From: Streptomyces coffeae
Lineage (GTDB): Bacteria > Actinomycetota > Actinomycetes > Streptomycetales > Streptomycetaceae
Assembly (NCBI RefSeq): GCF_016741875.1
Contig: NZ_JAERRF010000017.1
Coordinates: 1 to 64,000 of the forward strand
DNA length: 64,000 nt
Reading direction: 5' to 3'
Translations under genes and position numbers: made by a program
Shown: piece after piece, positions 1-9,902 of the stretch
Numbering within the stretch: position 1 is the stretch's first letter
Layout of the letters: the number at the start of each line of letters is the position of its first letter
The notes under the pieces: generated by a model
What the model was told of the DNA's origin: nothing
Database searches by the model: none
The model's input: only the letters and a program-made list of their open reading frames with translations

Positions 1-3000
1 TCTTTGCCACCTCCTCCCGCAGCAGCTCGGTCAGCCTGTCCTGGTCCGCCACGTCGATGACCGGCAGTGGCACCGCCGGGTTGTCGATGATCTGCTGGTG
101 GGCGTCTCCCGCCAGTTCGGGGAAGACGGTGCGCAGGGATTCGTGGCGCTGGACCAGGTCGGTCAGTGCGGCTCGTAGTGCCTGCTGGTCCACGGCGCCC
201 GACAGGCGCAGGGCCACCGGCATGTTGTAGAGCGCGCTCGAGCCCTGGAGCCGGTTCACGAACCACAGCCGCCGCTGCGCGAACGACAGCGGCACCCGGT
301 CCGGCCGGGGACGCGCCACCACGGCGGGCCGCGCGGTTCCGGCCTCCACGAAGCGTGCCGCCAGCCGGGCCACCGTCGGGGCCTCGAAGAGCGAGCCCAT
401 GGTGAGCTCGGTGCCCAGCACCGACCTGATCCGGCTGACCAGGCGGGTGGCGAGCAGGGAGTGGCCGCCCAGATCGAAGAAGCTGTCGTCGATACCGACC
501 CGTTCCAGCCCCAGCACCTCGGCGAACAGTCCGCACAGCACCTCCTCACGCGGTGTCCGCGGACCACGCCCCGCCCTGTCCACCCCCGCCTCGGGGGCGG
601 GCAGCGCCTTGCGGTCCACCTTGCCGTTCGGCGTCAGCGGCAACGCCTCCAGCACCACCACGGCGGCGGGCACCATGAAGCCGGGCAGCCGGTCCCGGAG
701 CCGGGCGCGCAGATCGGAGACGAGGGCACCGGCCCGCCGGCCGAGCCCCGGGTCGTTCGCCGGACGCACAGCGCCACCGCGGGCCCGGTAGACCCCGGTG
801 ACCGGGGTGGTGGCGGGGGTGTTGGTGAACACCGCATCCAGGCTGTCGTCCTCGGGCTCGGACGACCAGGTGATCAGCACCCGCTGTCCGAGGCGTTCGG
901 CCAGTGCGTGGAGGTCCTCGGGGTCCGGGGCCGCCGGGGCGCCCAGACGGGCGTTGGGGATGCCGGTCACCCGGACCGGCCCGGGGTGCGCGGCCAGCCG
1001 CTCGGCGAGTGTGCCGAGGTCGTCACCGCTGTGCCAGGCCAGGACGGGGACCGTGTCCAGGGCCATGCCGGGCCGCCGGTGCAGGACGACTTCGTAGCGG
1101 TAGCGGGTCAGCTCGTTGTGGTGGCGACCGCGCTTGAGCCGGATGTCCGCACCGCCCGCCGACCCAGCGAAGAATTCGGGGTCCAGCAGCAGTTCCTTCT
1201 CGGCCGGCACGCTCTGCTCGACCGCCTGCCGCAGCCGAGCGGGATCGGCGTCCTCGCCCAGCCGGTGGCGTTCGGCGACCGCGCGCAGATGGGGGAGCAG
1301 CCGCAGGTTGCGGATGTCACCGAGGTAGACGGCGCCGCTTGTCGTCAGCAGTGAGTCGACGCCGGCGAGCACCGTGCGCAGATAGTCGAGGTTGGGGAAG
1401 TACTGCACCACGGAGTTGAGCACGACGAGGTCGAAGGACCCTCGGGGAAGCCCATCCAGCACATGCGCGGGCTGGGCCCGCAGCTCCACCCGGTCGCGCA
1501 GCTCCGGCCGCTCGTCGTCGATCCGCCGGCGCAGGGTGTCGATGACGGCCGGGGAGAAGTCGGTGCCCCAGTAGGTCTCGCAGTGCGGGGCCACCTGGGA
1601 GAGGATCAGGCCGCTGCCGACGCCGAGTTCCAGCACCCGGCGGGGACGCAGTTCGAGGATGCGCTCCACCGTCGCGGCGCGCCAGGCGCGCATCTCCTCC
1701 AGCGGGATCGGCTTGCCGTCCACGCTGCTGTTCCAGCCCGCGAAGTCCTCGCCGAACGCCGGTGCGGGCGCCTGCCCGTCGGGGTCGGTGCCGTACTGGG
1801 CCTGGAAGATGTCCTGCCAGTCGTCGACCTGCCGCTGCACGCTGGTGTCGGCCGCGTCCGCCGCGGCCGACACCACATAGCCGACGAGCTGTCCGGGGCG
1901 GTCGGGGTGGGGCACCACGACGGCCTGGGACACCTCCGGCTGGTCGGTGAGCGCCGAGGCGACCTCACCGAGCTCGACCCGGTAACCGCGCACCTTGACC
2001 TGGTCGTCGGTGCGGCCGAGATAGACGAGGGTGCCGTCGGCCCGGCGCTTGGCGAGGTCCCCGGTGCGGTACATCCGCTCGCCGGGCGCGCCGAAGGGGC
2101 AGGCCAGGAAGCGGGTGGCGGTCAGGCCCGGCCGGTCCAGGTAGCCGCGGGCCAGCCCGGCGCCGGACACGTACAGCTCGCCCGGGACACCGGGCGGCAC
2201 CGGCCGCAGCCGCTCGTCCAGGACGTAGGCCCGCGCCTGGGTGATCGGCGTCCCGATGGGCGGCCGGGCGCCGCCGGTCAGCGGCTCGCTCATGGTGGCG
2301 CAGACCGTGGTCTCGGTGGGGCCGTAGGCGTTGACCAGGCGCCGGCCCGGGGACCAGCGGGCGGCCAGTTCGCCCGTGGCCGCCTCGCCCGCCACCACCA
2401 GGGAGCGCACGGACGGCAGGTCACCGGGTTCCATGACCTCCAGCACGGTCGGCGGCAGCGTCAGATGGCTGACCTGCCGGTCGGCGACGAGCCCGGCCAG
2501 CGGGGTGCCCGGGCGCAGCGCGTCGGAGGGGGCAAGGACCAGGGTGGCGCCGGACAGCAGCGCCATGACCAGTTCCCAGAAGGCCGCGTCGAAGCTGAAC
2601 GAGGCGAATTGCAGCACGCGGTCACCCGGACCGACGTCGAGCCGTTCGCGCTGGGCGGTGAGCAGCGCGGCCACACCGGTGTGCGTGCCGACCACGCCCT
2701 TGGGCAGACCGGTGGAGCCGGAGGTGTAGATGACGTACGCGGGGTGGGTGGGCGTCAGGGGCGAGCGGCGCTCGGCGTCCCGCACATCGTCCGCGGCGAA
2801 GCCCCGCTCCCCGGCGAGCCGCGCCGTGTCCTCCATGGCGAGGTGGGCAGTGCCGTCGGGGAGCGCGGTGGCGAGTTCGGCGGTGGTGAGCGCCAGGCCG
2901 GGCGCGGCGTCGGTGAGCAGGAAGCGGATGCGTTCGGCCGGGTACTCCGGGTCGACCGGGAGATAGGCGGCCCCGGCCTTGCCGACGGCCAGGACGGCGA

Positions 3001-6000
3001 CCACCAGCTCCGCGGAACGGGGCAGCATCAGCGCGACGACGTCCTCGGGGCCGACGCCCCGGTCGATGAGCAGCCGGGCCAGCCTGTTGGCACGGGCGTT
3101 GAGTTCGGCGTAGGAGAGTTCGACGCCGGGGAAGAGCAGAGCGGGCGCGTCGGGGGTGCGAGCCACCTGGGCCTCGAAGAGCCGCGGCATGGTGAGCCGC
3201 GGCACGGCTCGGCCGGTGGTGTCGTCCCCGTCCCCTCCGGCGGTGAGCCGGGTGTGCTCTTCGGCGGTGAGCAGGTCGATATCGCCGATGTGCCGGTCCG
3301 GGGCGGCGGCCGCGGCGCTCAGCAGGCGCTCCAGCCGCCCCAGGAGCGCGGTGACGGTCTCTTCTTCGAACAGGTCGGTGCTGTACTCGAGGTAGCCCTC
3401 GAGCCCCTGAGGGCGGCCGTCGGCGTCGCGGGTCTCGGTCAGGTCCAGCGACAGGTCGAACTTGGCGCCGCCGGGGTGCCTCGGCTCGGTGCGTATCTCC
3501 AGGCCGGGCAGGTCCCAGCCGGACTTCGGGGTGTTCTGCACCACCACGAGCACCTGGAACAGCGGCTGACGGTGGACCGAGCGGTCCGGGTTGAGCACCT
3601 CGACCAGCCGCTCGAAGGGGAAGTCCTGGTGTGCGTACGCCTCCAGGTCGGTGTCGCGCACCCGGTCGACCAGTTCGGCGAAGGCGGGGTCGCCGGAGGT
3701 GTCGGTGCGCAGCACCAGCGTGTTGACGAAGAACCCGACGAGGTCGTCCAGCGCCTGGTCGCCGCGGCCGGCCACGGCGGTGCCCAGCGGGATGTCGGTG
3801 CCCGCGCCGAGCCGGGTCAGCAGCGCGGCCACACCGGCTTGCAGGACCATGAAGAGCGTGGCCCGGCGTTCACCGGCCAGCCGGTCGAGCGCCCGGTGCA
3901 GCTCCGCGTCGAAGCGAACCGGTAGCGCCTGGCCGCGATGGCCGGAGCGGTCGGGGCGGGGGTGATCGGTGGGCAGGGCGATCTCTTCCGGCAGTCCGGC
4001 CAGCGCGGAGCGCCAGTAGGCCAGTTGCCGGTGCGCCAGGCTCTCCGGGTCGGCCTCGTCACCGAGCAGCCGGCGCTGCCACAGGGCGTAATCGGCGTAC
4101 TGCACCGGCAGCGGCGCCCAGCCGGGGGCGGATCCGCCCGCGCGGGCGGCGTAGGCCGTGCTCAGGTCGCGGGCGAGCGGTGCCAGGGACCAGCCGTCGC
4201 CCGCGATGTGGTGGAGCACCAGCAGCAGGACGTGGTCCTCCGGTGAGAGCGCGAACAGGGAGGCGCGCAGCGGCAGATCACGGGTGAAGTCGAAGGGCGC
4301 GGTGGCGGCGTCGGCCAGCAGCCGTTCCAGCCCGGCGCCGTCGGTCCCGGTGACCGGCAGCGGCATGGCGACGCCGTCCAGCACCCGCTGGTGGGCTTCG
4401 CCCCCGCTCTCGGGGAACACCGTGCGCAGCGACTCGTGCCGGGCCACCACGTCCTCGAGCGCGGCCCGCAGCGCCGTGCGGTCCAGCTCGCCGGTCAGCC
4501 GCAGTGCCAGTGGCATGTTGTAGGTCGAGCCGATGCCCTCGACCTGGTGCAGCAGCCACAGCCGGCGCTGGGCGTACGACAGCGGCGGCGCATCGGGGCG
4601 CGGCTGTGGGACGAGGGCCGGGCGCGCCGTGGCCGTGCCGGTGATCCGGCCGGCCAGGCCGGCGACCGTCGGGGTCTCGAACAGGGCGGCGACCGGCAGT
4701 TCGACGCCCAGCTCGGCGCGGATCCGTACGGTGAGCCGGGTGGCCAGCAGCGAATGGCCGCCCAGGTCGAAGAAGCTGTCATCGGTGCCGACCCGCTCGA
4801 CCCCCAGCACCTCGGCGAAGAGCGCGCACAGTGTCTCCTCCCGCGGCGTGCGCGGGGCGCGGCCGGTGCCCTGTCCGTCCCACACCGGCGAGGGCAGCGC
4901 CGCACGGTCCAGCTTGCCGTTGGGCGTCAGGGGGAGGGCGTCCAGCACGACGACGGCCGCGGGGACCATGTACCCGGGGAGCGAGCGCGCCACGTACGCC
5001 CGCACCTCGGCGGGGTCGAGGCCGGGCTCGCGCGGCACCGCGTAGCCGACCAGGCGCGGGTCGCCGGGCTGGTCCTCGCGCAGCTGCACGGTGGCCGCGG
5101 CGATCTGCGGATGCCGGACCAGTTCGGCCTCGATCTCGCCGAGTTCGATACGGAATCCACGGATCTTGACCTGGTGGTCGGCGCGGCCCTCGTAGCGCAG
5201 CAGCCCATCGGAGGTCCAGCGGGCCAGGTCTCCGGTGCGGTACATGCGCTCGCCGGGCGCGCCGAACGGACAGCCGACGAACCGGCCGGCGGTCAGCCCC
5301 GGCTTGCCCAGATAGCCGCGGGCCAGCCCGGGACCGGCCACGTACAGCTCTCCGACGACACCGGGCGGCACCGGTTGCAGCCCGGCGTCCAGCACATAGG
5401 CGCGCAGGTCCGCCAGGGGCGAGCCGATGGTGCTGCCGGGGTCCTGGGCGGCGGTCTCGCGGGTCAGGGCGCGGTGTGTGACATGGACGGTGGTCTCGGT
5501 GATGCCGTACATGTTCACCAGCCGGGGCCGGTCGTCGGGGTGCCCGGCGTACCACTCCGCGAGCCGGCCGGGGGCCAGCGCTTCGCCACCGAAGATCACA
5601 TGGCGCAGTGCGGACGGCGTCCGCGGCTGTCGTGCGTCGGCCCGCATCAGCTCGTAGAACGCCGAAGGCGTCTGGTTGAGCACGGTCACCCGCTGCTCGG
5701 CGAGCAGGGCCCGGAACTCCTCGGGGGCGCGGGCCACCGACGGGGGCACCACGACCAGCCGGCCGCCGTGCAGCAGCGCGCCCCACAGCTCCCACACGGA
5801 GAAGTCGAAGGCGTAGGAGTGGAACATCGTCCATACATCGCGGTCGCCGAAGCCGAACTCCTCGGCGGTGGCGGCGAAGAGGCGTGTGACATTGCGGTGG
5901 GAGACCACCACGCCCTTCGGCTCCCCGGTCGAACCCGAGGTGAAGATCACGTACGCGGGGTGGTCGGGACGGAGCGCGGCGGCGCGGTCGGCGTCCACCG

Positions 6001-7789
6001 GGTCGGTGTCCGGCCGGCCGGCCCTATCGCCGGGTGCCGCCGAGGAGTCCACGACGGTCACCGGGCCGGCGTCCTTCAGGACGGCCTCGATACGCGCGGC
6101 CGGGGCGTCCGGGTCGATCGGGAGGTACGCCGCGCCGGACTTCAGCACCGCGAGAACCGCCACCACCAGCTCGGCCGAGCGCGGCAGCACCAGGGCGACC
6201 AGGCGCTCGGGGCCCGCGCCGCGCGCGATCAGCTCATGGGCGAACCGGTTCGCCCGCGCGTTCAGCTCGCGGTAGGACAGGGTCTGGCCCTGCCAGGTCA
6301 GTGCGGCGGCGTCAGGGGTGCGGGCGACCTGCGCCTCGAACAGCGCGGGCAGGGCGCGCGCGACAGGGCTTGAGGCGACGCCTGGGGTTCCAGCCGCTGA
6401 ACCGGCGTCACCGGCGTCACCGGCTTCCGTGCGCGCGGTGTTGAACCGGGCCAGCACCCGGCTCCGGTCCGCCGCGTCGAGCACTCCGGTACGCCCCACC
6501 GCCCGGCTCGGAGCGGCGATGAGCGAGCGGAGGAAGGGGACGAAGCGCCTGCGGTGGTCGGCGATGTCCTCCTCGCCGAACGCCGCCGGGTTCCCGTCGA
6601 AGCTGACCCGCAGTCCGCTGTTCTCGGTGCCTCCGTCGAAGGTGATCACCAGGTCGTCGGTGGGGCCGCTGGACATGCTGTGCACCTCGGCGGTGCACGC
6701 CCCGAAACGCAGGTCCTGCTGGAGCGGGAGGAAGTTGACGGCGGGGCCGAACATCCGCCGGGTGCCGCTGCCCAGGCCGAGGTCCTTGCGGAGGTCTTCG
6801 CCGCGGTAGCGCTGGTGTCGCAGGAGCTCGCGGATCTCGCCCGCGGTCCGGCGCTGGAGTTCGTCGAACGGAGTGTCGGCCCGGACATCCAGACGGAGCG
6901 GCAGTACGTTGGAGACCATTCCCGGGGTGGTCCGGGCGGCGTCGGCACGGCGTGCTGTCACCGGGAAGCCCAGAATGACGTCGCCTTCGCCGCGGAATGG
7001 CCGGAGGTAAGCGGCGACAGCCGCGGTCAGTGTGGCCTGCCAGGTGACTCGGGCTTCTCGGGCGGCCCTTTGGATTTCGGCGAACAGGTCGGCGTCCAGC
7101 CGGGCCGAGTGCCGCATCGAATCCGGCCACAATCCCGGTGACCGGTCGGGGAGGTTCAGTGCCCCGGTGCCGTCGGCGAACCGGCCGCACCAGTATTCAC
7201 GGTCGCGGTCGCTGTCCTCGGAAGAGAGGTAGTCGGCGTCCGCCCGGACTAATTCGCCTAAGCCCGCGAACGGCGTGGGCGGTATCTCCTGGGAGGCGGC
7301 CAGTGCCGTGTAGCAGTCGGCGACGCGCTGCACGACGAGGTTGTAGCCATAACCGTCGAGCGCGATGTGGTGCATGCGCATGTACCAAAGGAAATGGTCC
7401 GCGCCCACCTGGAACAGCGTATGGAAGAACAGCGGGCCGGACTCGAGATCGATCGGCTCGTACAGGTCCGCCGTCATCATCTCCCGGGCGCGGCGCCGGG
7501 GGTCGTCCTCCCCGCTCAGGTCCGGGAAACGTAGCGGCTGGTGGGGGGCGGGGCCGAGCTCCTGCCATGGTTGCCCGCCGGTCTCGCCGAAGCGCACGCG
7601 GAGGGTTTCGGCTTCCTCGACCACATGCCGCAATGCCTGCTCGAACACGGTGCGCTCGAGCGGCCCTCGAATTTCGGCATAAGCGCTGATGTTGTAGAGC
7701 GGACTCGTGGGATCCAGCTTTTGGGCGGACCACACCCGCTGCTGAGCCGTAGTCAGAGGGTAAACGGCAGGCTTGAACGCACTGAGCAC
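1..7789 (-). CDS. Non-ribosomal peptide synthetase, 5' part (C-A-T-C-A/MT-T-C...)
   Basis: First part of a large NRPS; 2,596 codons are present and the frame is still open at the window edge, so the C-terminus lies outside. The GTG start follows a GGGGGA ribosome site. Domain order: C1 (about residues 1-435, HHIALDG at 140-146, most like EntF-type starter C domains that accept an aryl or acyl cap); A1 (about 460-950, TSGSTG at 617-622); carrier T1 (Ser1013); C2 (HHIAGDG at 1193-1199); A2 (from about 1520, TSGSTG at 1689-1694), interrupted after core A8 by an N-methyltransferase (about 1970-2230, SAM loop LELGVGSG near 2050); T2 (Ser2444); start of C3. Specificity residues read by alignment to GrsA are DFWNIGMVH in A1 (the threonine code) and DAWTVAAVC in A2 (phenylalanine type). 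The chain therefore probably begins cap-Thr-N-methyl-aromatic. No internal stop or frameshift seen. Product unknown. Confidence 0.95.
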   Translation of the reverse strand, partial: MLSAFKPAVYPLTTAQQRVWSAQKLDPTSPLYNISAYAEIRGPLERTVFEQALRHVVEEAETLRVRFGETGGQPWQELGPAPHQPLRFPDLSGEDDPRRRAREMMTADLYEPIDLESGPLFFHTLFQVGADHFLWYMRMHHIALDGYGYNLVVQRVADCYTALAASQEIPPTPFAGLGELVRADADYLSSEDSDRDREYWCGRFADGTGALNLPDRSPGLWPDSMRHSARLDADLFAEIQRAAREARVTWQATLTAAVAAYLRPFRGEGDVILGFPVTARRADAARTTPGMVSNVLPLRLDVRADTPFDELQRRTAGEIRELLRHQRYRGEDLRKDLGLGSGTRRMFGPAVNFLPLQQDLRFGACTAEVHSMSSGPTDDLVITFDGGTENSGLRVSFDGNPAAFGEEDIADHRRRFVPFLRSLIAAPSRAVGRTGVLDAADRSRVLARFNTARTEAGDAGDAGSAAGTPGVASSPVARALPALFEAQVARTPDAAALTWQGQTLSYRELNARANRFAHELIARGAGPERLVALVLPRSAELVVAVLAVLKSGAAYLPIDPDAPAARIEAVLKDAGPVTVVDSSAAPGDRAGRPDTDPVDADRAAALRPDHPAYVIFTSGSTGEPKGVVVSHRNVTRLFAATAEEFGFGDRDVWTMFHSYAFDFSVWELWGALLHGGRLVVVPPSVARAPEEFRALLAEQRVTVLNQTPSAFYELMRADARQPRTPSALRHVIFGGEALAPGRLAEWYAGHPDDRPRLVNMYGITETTVHVTHRALTRETAAQDPGSTIGSPLADLRAYVLDAGLQPVPPGVVGELYVAGPGLARGYLGKPGLTAGRFVGCPFGAPGERMYRTGDLARWTSDGLLRYEGRADHQVKIRGFRIELGEIEAELVRHPQIAAATVQLREDQPGDPRLVGYAVPREPGLDPAEVRAYVARSLPGYMVPAAVVVLDALPLTPNGKLDRAALPSPVWDGQGTGRAPRTPREETLCALFAEVLGVERVGTDDSFFDLGGHSLLATRLTVRIRAELGVELPVAALFETPTVAGLAGRITGTATARPALVPQPRPDAPPLSYAQRRLWLLHQVEGIGSTYNMPLALRLTGELDRTALRAALEDVVARHESLRTVFPESGGEAHQRVLDGVAMPLPVTGTDGAGLERLLADAATAPFDFTRDLPLRASLFALSPEDHVLLLVLHHIAGDGWSLAPLARDLSTAYAARAGGSAPGWAPLPVQYADYALWQRRLLGDEADPESLAHRQLAYWRSALAGLPEEIALPTDHPRPDRSGHRGQALPVRFDAELHRALDRLAGERRATLFMVLQAGVAALLTRLGAGTDIPLGTAVAGRGDQALDDLVGFFVNTLVLRTDTSGDPAFAELVDRVRDTDLEAYAHQDFPFERLVEVLNPDRSVHRQPLFQVLVVVQNTPKSGWDLPGLEIRTEPRHPGGAKFDLSLDLTETRDADGRPQGLEGYLEYSTDLFEEETVTALLGRLERLLSAAAAAPDRHIGDIDLLTAEEHTRLTAGGDGDDTTGRAVPRLTMPRLFEAQVARTPDAPALLFPGVELSYAELNARANRLARLLIDRGVGPEDVVALMLPRSAELVVAVLAVGKAGAAYLPVDPEYPAERIRFLLTDAAPGLALTTAELATALPDGTAHLAMEDTARLAGERGFAADDVRDAERRSPLTPTHPAYVIYTSGSTGLPKGVVGTHTGVAALLTAQRERLDVGPGDRVLQFASFSFDAAFWELVMALLSGATLVLAPSDALRPGTPLAGLVADRQVSHLTLPPTVLEVMEPGDLPSVRSLVVAGEAATGELAARWSPGRRLVNAYGPTETTVCATMSEPLTGGARPPIGTPITQARAYVLDERLRPVPPGVPGELYVSGAGLARGYLDRPGLTATRFLACPFGAPGERMYRTGDLAKRRADGTLVYLGRTDDQVKVRGYRVELGEVASALTDQPEVSQAVVVPHPDRPGQLVGYVVSAAADAADTSVQRQVDDWQDIFQAQYGTDPDGQAPAPAFGEDFAGWNSSVDGKPIPLEEMRAWRAATVERILELRPRRVLELGVGSGLILSQVAPHCETYWGTDFSPAVIDTLRRRIDDERPELRDRVELRAQPAHVLDGLPRGSFDLVVLNSVVQYFPNLDYLRTVLAGVDSLLTTSGAVYLGDIRNLRLLPHLRAVAERHRLGEDADPARLRQAVEQSVPAEKELLLDPEFFAGSAGGADIRLKRGRHHNELTRYRYEVVLHRRPGMALDTVPVLAWHSGDDLGTLAERLAAHPGPVRVTGIPNARLGAPAAPDPEDLHALAERLGQRVLITWSSEPEDDSLDAVFTNTPATTPVTGVYRARGGAVRPANDPGLGRRAGALVSDLRARLRDRLPGFMVPAAVVVLEALPLTPNGKVDRKALPAPEAGVDRAGRGPRTPREEVLCGLFAEVLGLERVGIDDSFFDLGGHSLLATRLVSRIRSVLGTELTMGSLFEAPTVARLAARFVEAGTARPAVVARPRPDRVPLSFAQRRLWFVNRLQGSSALYNMPVALRLSGAVDQQALRAALTDLVQRHESLRTVFPELAGDAHQQIIDNPAVPLPVIDVADQDRLTELLREEVAK

Positions 7790-8460
7790 CAGAGAATCCC
7801 CCAGAAAGTTCCCCCGTGATGGGCGCCCCATCACCCCGTAACCGCCACCGTGTCGACTTCGGTCACAAGCTGTCCACGGCAGCTAAGTCGCCCTGGCATG
7901 CTAATGACCCGCGGGTACCGGCGTCAACCATTGTTATGTTCAACTATGTTGAACTCGAGCCCCCGCCCGTGAGTCCGTCAAGTGGGTCGCGTGCTTGGCG
8001 AATTGGATTCCCGGCATATCCCGGCACACTGAACGGAATCCGGGATACCGGATGCTTGGAGGCGTCGAACGGCCGGGGAGGGGGCTGGCTCCGGACGCGC
8101 GCGCGGCAGGTCCTACGCTGTAGCCAGCGGCCGCGACCCGAGCAGTGCGACGGTGTGTGCAGCACCCGCGACGCCACAGCGACCGTGCACCTCCACCAGC
8201 AGATCACGAACTACGGCTGGAGTATCAACCGCTGTGTCGTTACGCACCCCGCCCGCGGACGGCGGGCCCTCGCGGCCCCGTCCCGTGGCGTCACGATCTC
8301 CGCAGCCACTCGCCACGCCCGTCCCGCCGCACCGCGCCGGACACCCGTTGGCCACTCCGTCCCGCACCGGGATCCCCGTAGTCGTCAACCGCACGGAAGC
8401 CGCCGCAACCGCCCGGTCTTCCCCGCAGTTATCCGACTGTCGCGAGAAGGAGAGTCCGTG
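7790..8460. other. 670-bp divergent intergenic region between NRPS and ccsB
   Basis: Both flanking genes are read outwards from here, so both promoters should lie inside. It holds the palindrome at 7938-7954. Just before ccsB there is an AAGGAG ribosome site at 8447-8452. Open frames crossing it, including an in-frame extension of ccsB back to 7816, lack family similarity and a ribosome site. I could not place a convincing -35/-10 pair. Confidence 0.6.
7938..7954. promoter_or_regulatory. Perfect 17-bp palindrome, candidate operator upstream of the NRPS
   Basis: GTTCAAC at 7938-7944 and GTTGAAC at 7948-7954 are exact inverted repeats around TAT. It lies 149 bp upstream of the NRPS start in a locally AT-rich stretch. 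The form (7-bp arms, 3-bp centre) fits a dimeric repressor of TetR, MarR or LacI type; the regulator is not known. Confidence 0.45.
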
Positions 8461-9564
8461 ATGACCGTCGCCGCATCAGTCAACGAGAATCTGGCCCAAC
8501 TCAGCAACTACCTGATCTATTCGGCCATGGCCGTCTACACGCTCGCCTTCCTGGCGCACATCGGCGAGTGGACGTTCGGCACTCGCAGCCGGGTGGCGGT
8601 GCAGTCCCGCGCGCTCACCGACGCCGAACCGGCCGCCGGGGAGGCGGCCAAGGAGGCGGCCAGCGGGGCCGCTACGGTCTCCGCCGAGCGCGGCCGGGGC
8701 GGAGCGGCGACGCTCGAACGCCCCCGGATCACCGTACGGACCGGTCCCGGGGACCGCGGTATCGAGGACGGCCCCGGAGCGGCCGGAGACTCCGAACGCG
8801 GGGATGTGCTCGGCCGGATCGCCATCGGACTCACCACCCTGGCCTGGGCGTTCCACGCGATGGGCGTGATCGCGCGCGGCGCCTCCGTGCAGCGCGCCCC
8901 CTGGGCGAACATGTACGAGTTCTCCACCACCTTCGGCGCGATCACGGTGGGCGTCTACCTCGGTCTGCTGGCCCTGAAGAAGCCGGTCCGCTGGCTGGGC
9001 CTGTTCATGGTGACCACCATCCTGCTGGACCTGGGCCTGGCCGTCTCGGTGCTGTACACCGACTCGGACCAGCTCGTCCCGGCGCTGCACTCGTACTGGC
9101 TGTGGATCCACGTCTCCTGCGCCATGGTCTCGGGCGGGGCGCTCTACCTCGGCGCGGTCTCCGCGGTGCTCTACCTGTGCCGGGACCGCTACGAAGCCGG
9201 ACTCCCGCACAGCGAGGAGACCAAGCTGGCCCGGTTCTGGAGCCGGCTGCCGTCCGCGGCCACACTGGACAAGTTCGCGTACCGGATCAACGCGGCGATC
9301 TTCCCGCTGTGGACCTTCGCCATCGTCGCGGGCGCGATCTGGGCCGAGGCGGCCTGGGGCCGCTACTGGGGCTGGGACCCCAAGGAGGTTTGGACCTTCA
9401 TCACCTGGGTCGCGTACGCCGCGTATCTGCACGCCCGCTCCACCGCGGGATGGAAGGGCCGCAAGGCGGCCTACCTGGCGCTGATCGCCTTCGCCTGCTT
9501 CCTCTTCAACTACTACGGCATCAACATCTTCGTCTCGGGGAAGCACTCGTACTCCGGCATCTGA
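8461..9564 (+). CDS. ccsB: Cytochrome c biogenesis protein CcsB (ResC)
   Basis: Membrane component of the system II cytochrome c maturation pathway. With ResB it moves haem across the membrane and attaches it to apocytochrome. The 367-residue protein has several membrane helices and the haem-handling tryptophan-rich motif WGWDPKE near the C-terminus, ending in the family's usual KHSYSGI-like tail. A charged loop of about 80 residues follows the first helix (about residues 40-125), longer than in many homologues. ATG 8461 is 8 bases after AAGGAG; an adjacent GTG at 8458 is possible. ResB and CcdA, the usual upstream partners, are absent; the NRPS starts there instead, pointing away. The gene may have been separated from its operon by insertion or rearrangement. 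Confidence 0.93.
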   Translation: MTVAASVNENLAQLSNYLIYSAMAVYTLAFLAHIGEWTFGTRSRVAVQSRALTDAEPAAGEAAKEAASGAATVSAERGRGGAATLERPRITVRTGPGDRGIEDGPGAAGDSERGDVLGRIAIGLTTLAWAFHAMGVIARGASVQRAPWANMYEFSTTFGAITVGVYLGLLALKKPVRWLGLFMVTTILLDLGLAVSVLYTDSDQLVPALHSYWLWIHVSCAMVSGGALYLGAVSAVLYLCRDRYEAGLPHSEETKLARFWSRLPSAATLDKFAYRINAAIFPLWTFAIVAGAIWAEAAWGRYWGWDPKEVWTFITWVAYAAYLHARSTAGWKGRKAAYLALIAFACFLFNYYGINIFVSGKHSYSGI

Positions 9565-9658
9565 CAGGCCGGGTGCGCGTTCGGTATCCCCCTTGGGGCG
9601 GGGTGGTGTTCGCGCCGCGTGCCCGTCCTCGTCGCTCCTCACCGGCCGGGCCCGGCCG

Positions 9659-9854
9659 GACGAGCTGACCGACTGGGCCCAAGCGGTGGAGTTCCTGGAA
9701 GACCTGGACTTCGAGGCGCCAGGTGGACCTGCTGACCCGGTTCCTCGTCGAGATCTCGACCCCCGAGCTCTTCGAACCGATCACCGTCGAACTCTGCCGA
9801 CGCTGGCACCACCGGCTGACGCGGCCGACGCTCCCCTCGAGCCCGGAAGGCTGA
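9659..9854 (+). pseudogene. Possible frameshifted gene remnant, family unknown
   Basis: Two adjoining reading frames give continuous helical, protein-like sequence (DELTDWAQAVEFLEDLDF, then VDLLTRFLVEISTPELFEP) joined by a frame change near 9717 and ending at the TGA of 9852-9854. No start codon with a ribosome site is visible. I do not recognise the family. The reading as a decayed gene rests on codon bias and on the other gene debris just to the right. Confidence 0.3.
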
Positions 9855-9902
9855 GGGGAGCGCCACGCCTCGGCGACCGAAGCCGCCGAACTGTGTCGGC
9901 GG

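Noticed and set aside
1463..6373. Long plus-strand open frames (820 and 660 codons) inside the NRPS region
   Set aside because: They are antisense to an uninterrupted NRPS frame with clear domains; their proteins are low-complexity Gly/Arg/His/Gln sequence expected from reading GC-rich codons backwards.
7816..8460. N-terminal extension of the ccsB frame by 215 codons
   Set aside because: No ribosome site at 7816, no similarity, and the family start with AAGGAG is at 8461.
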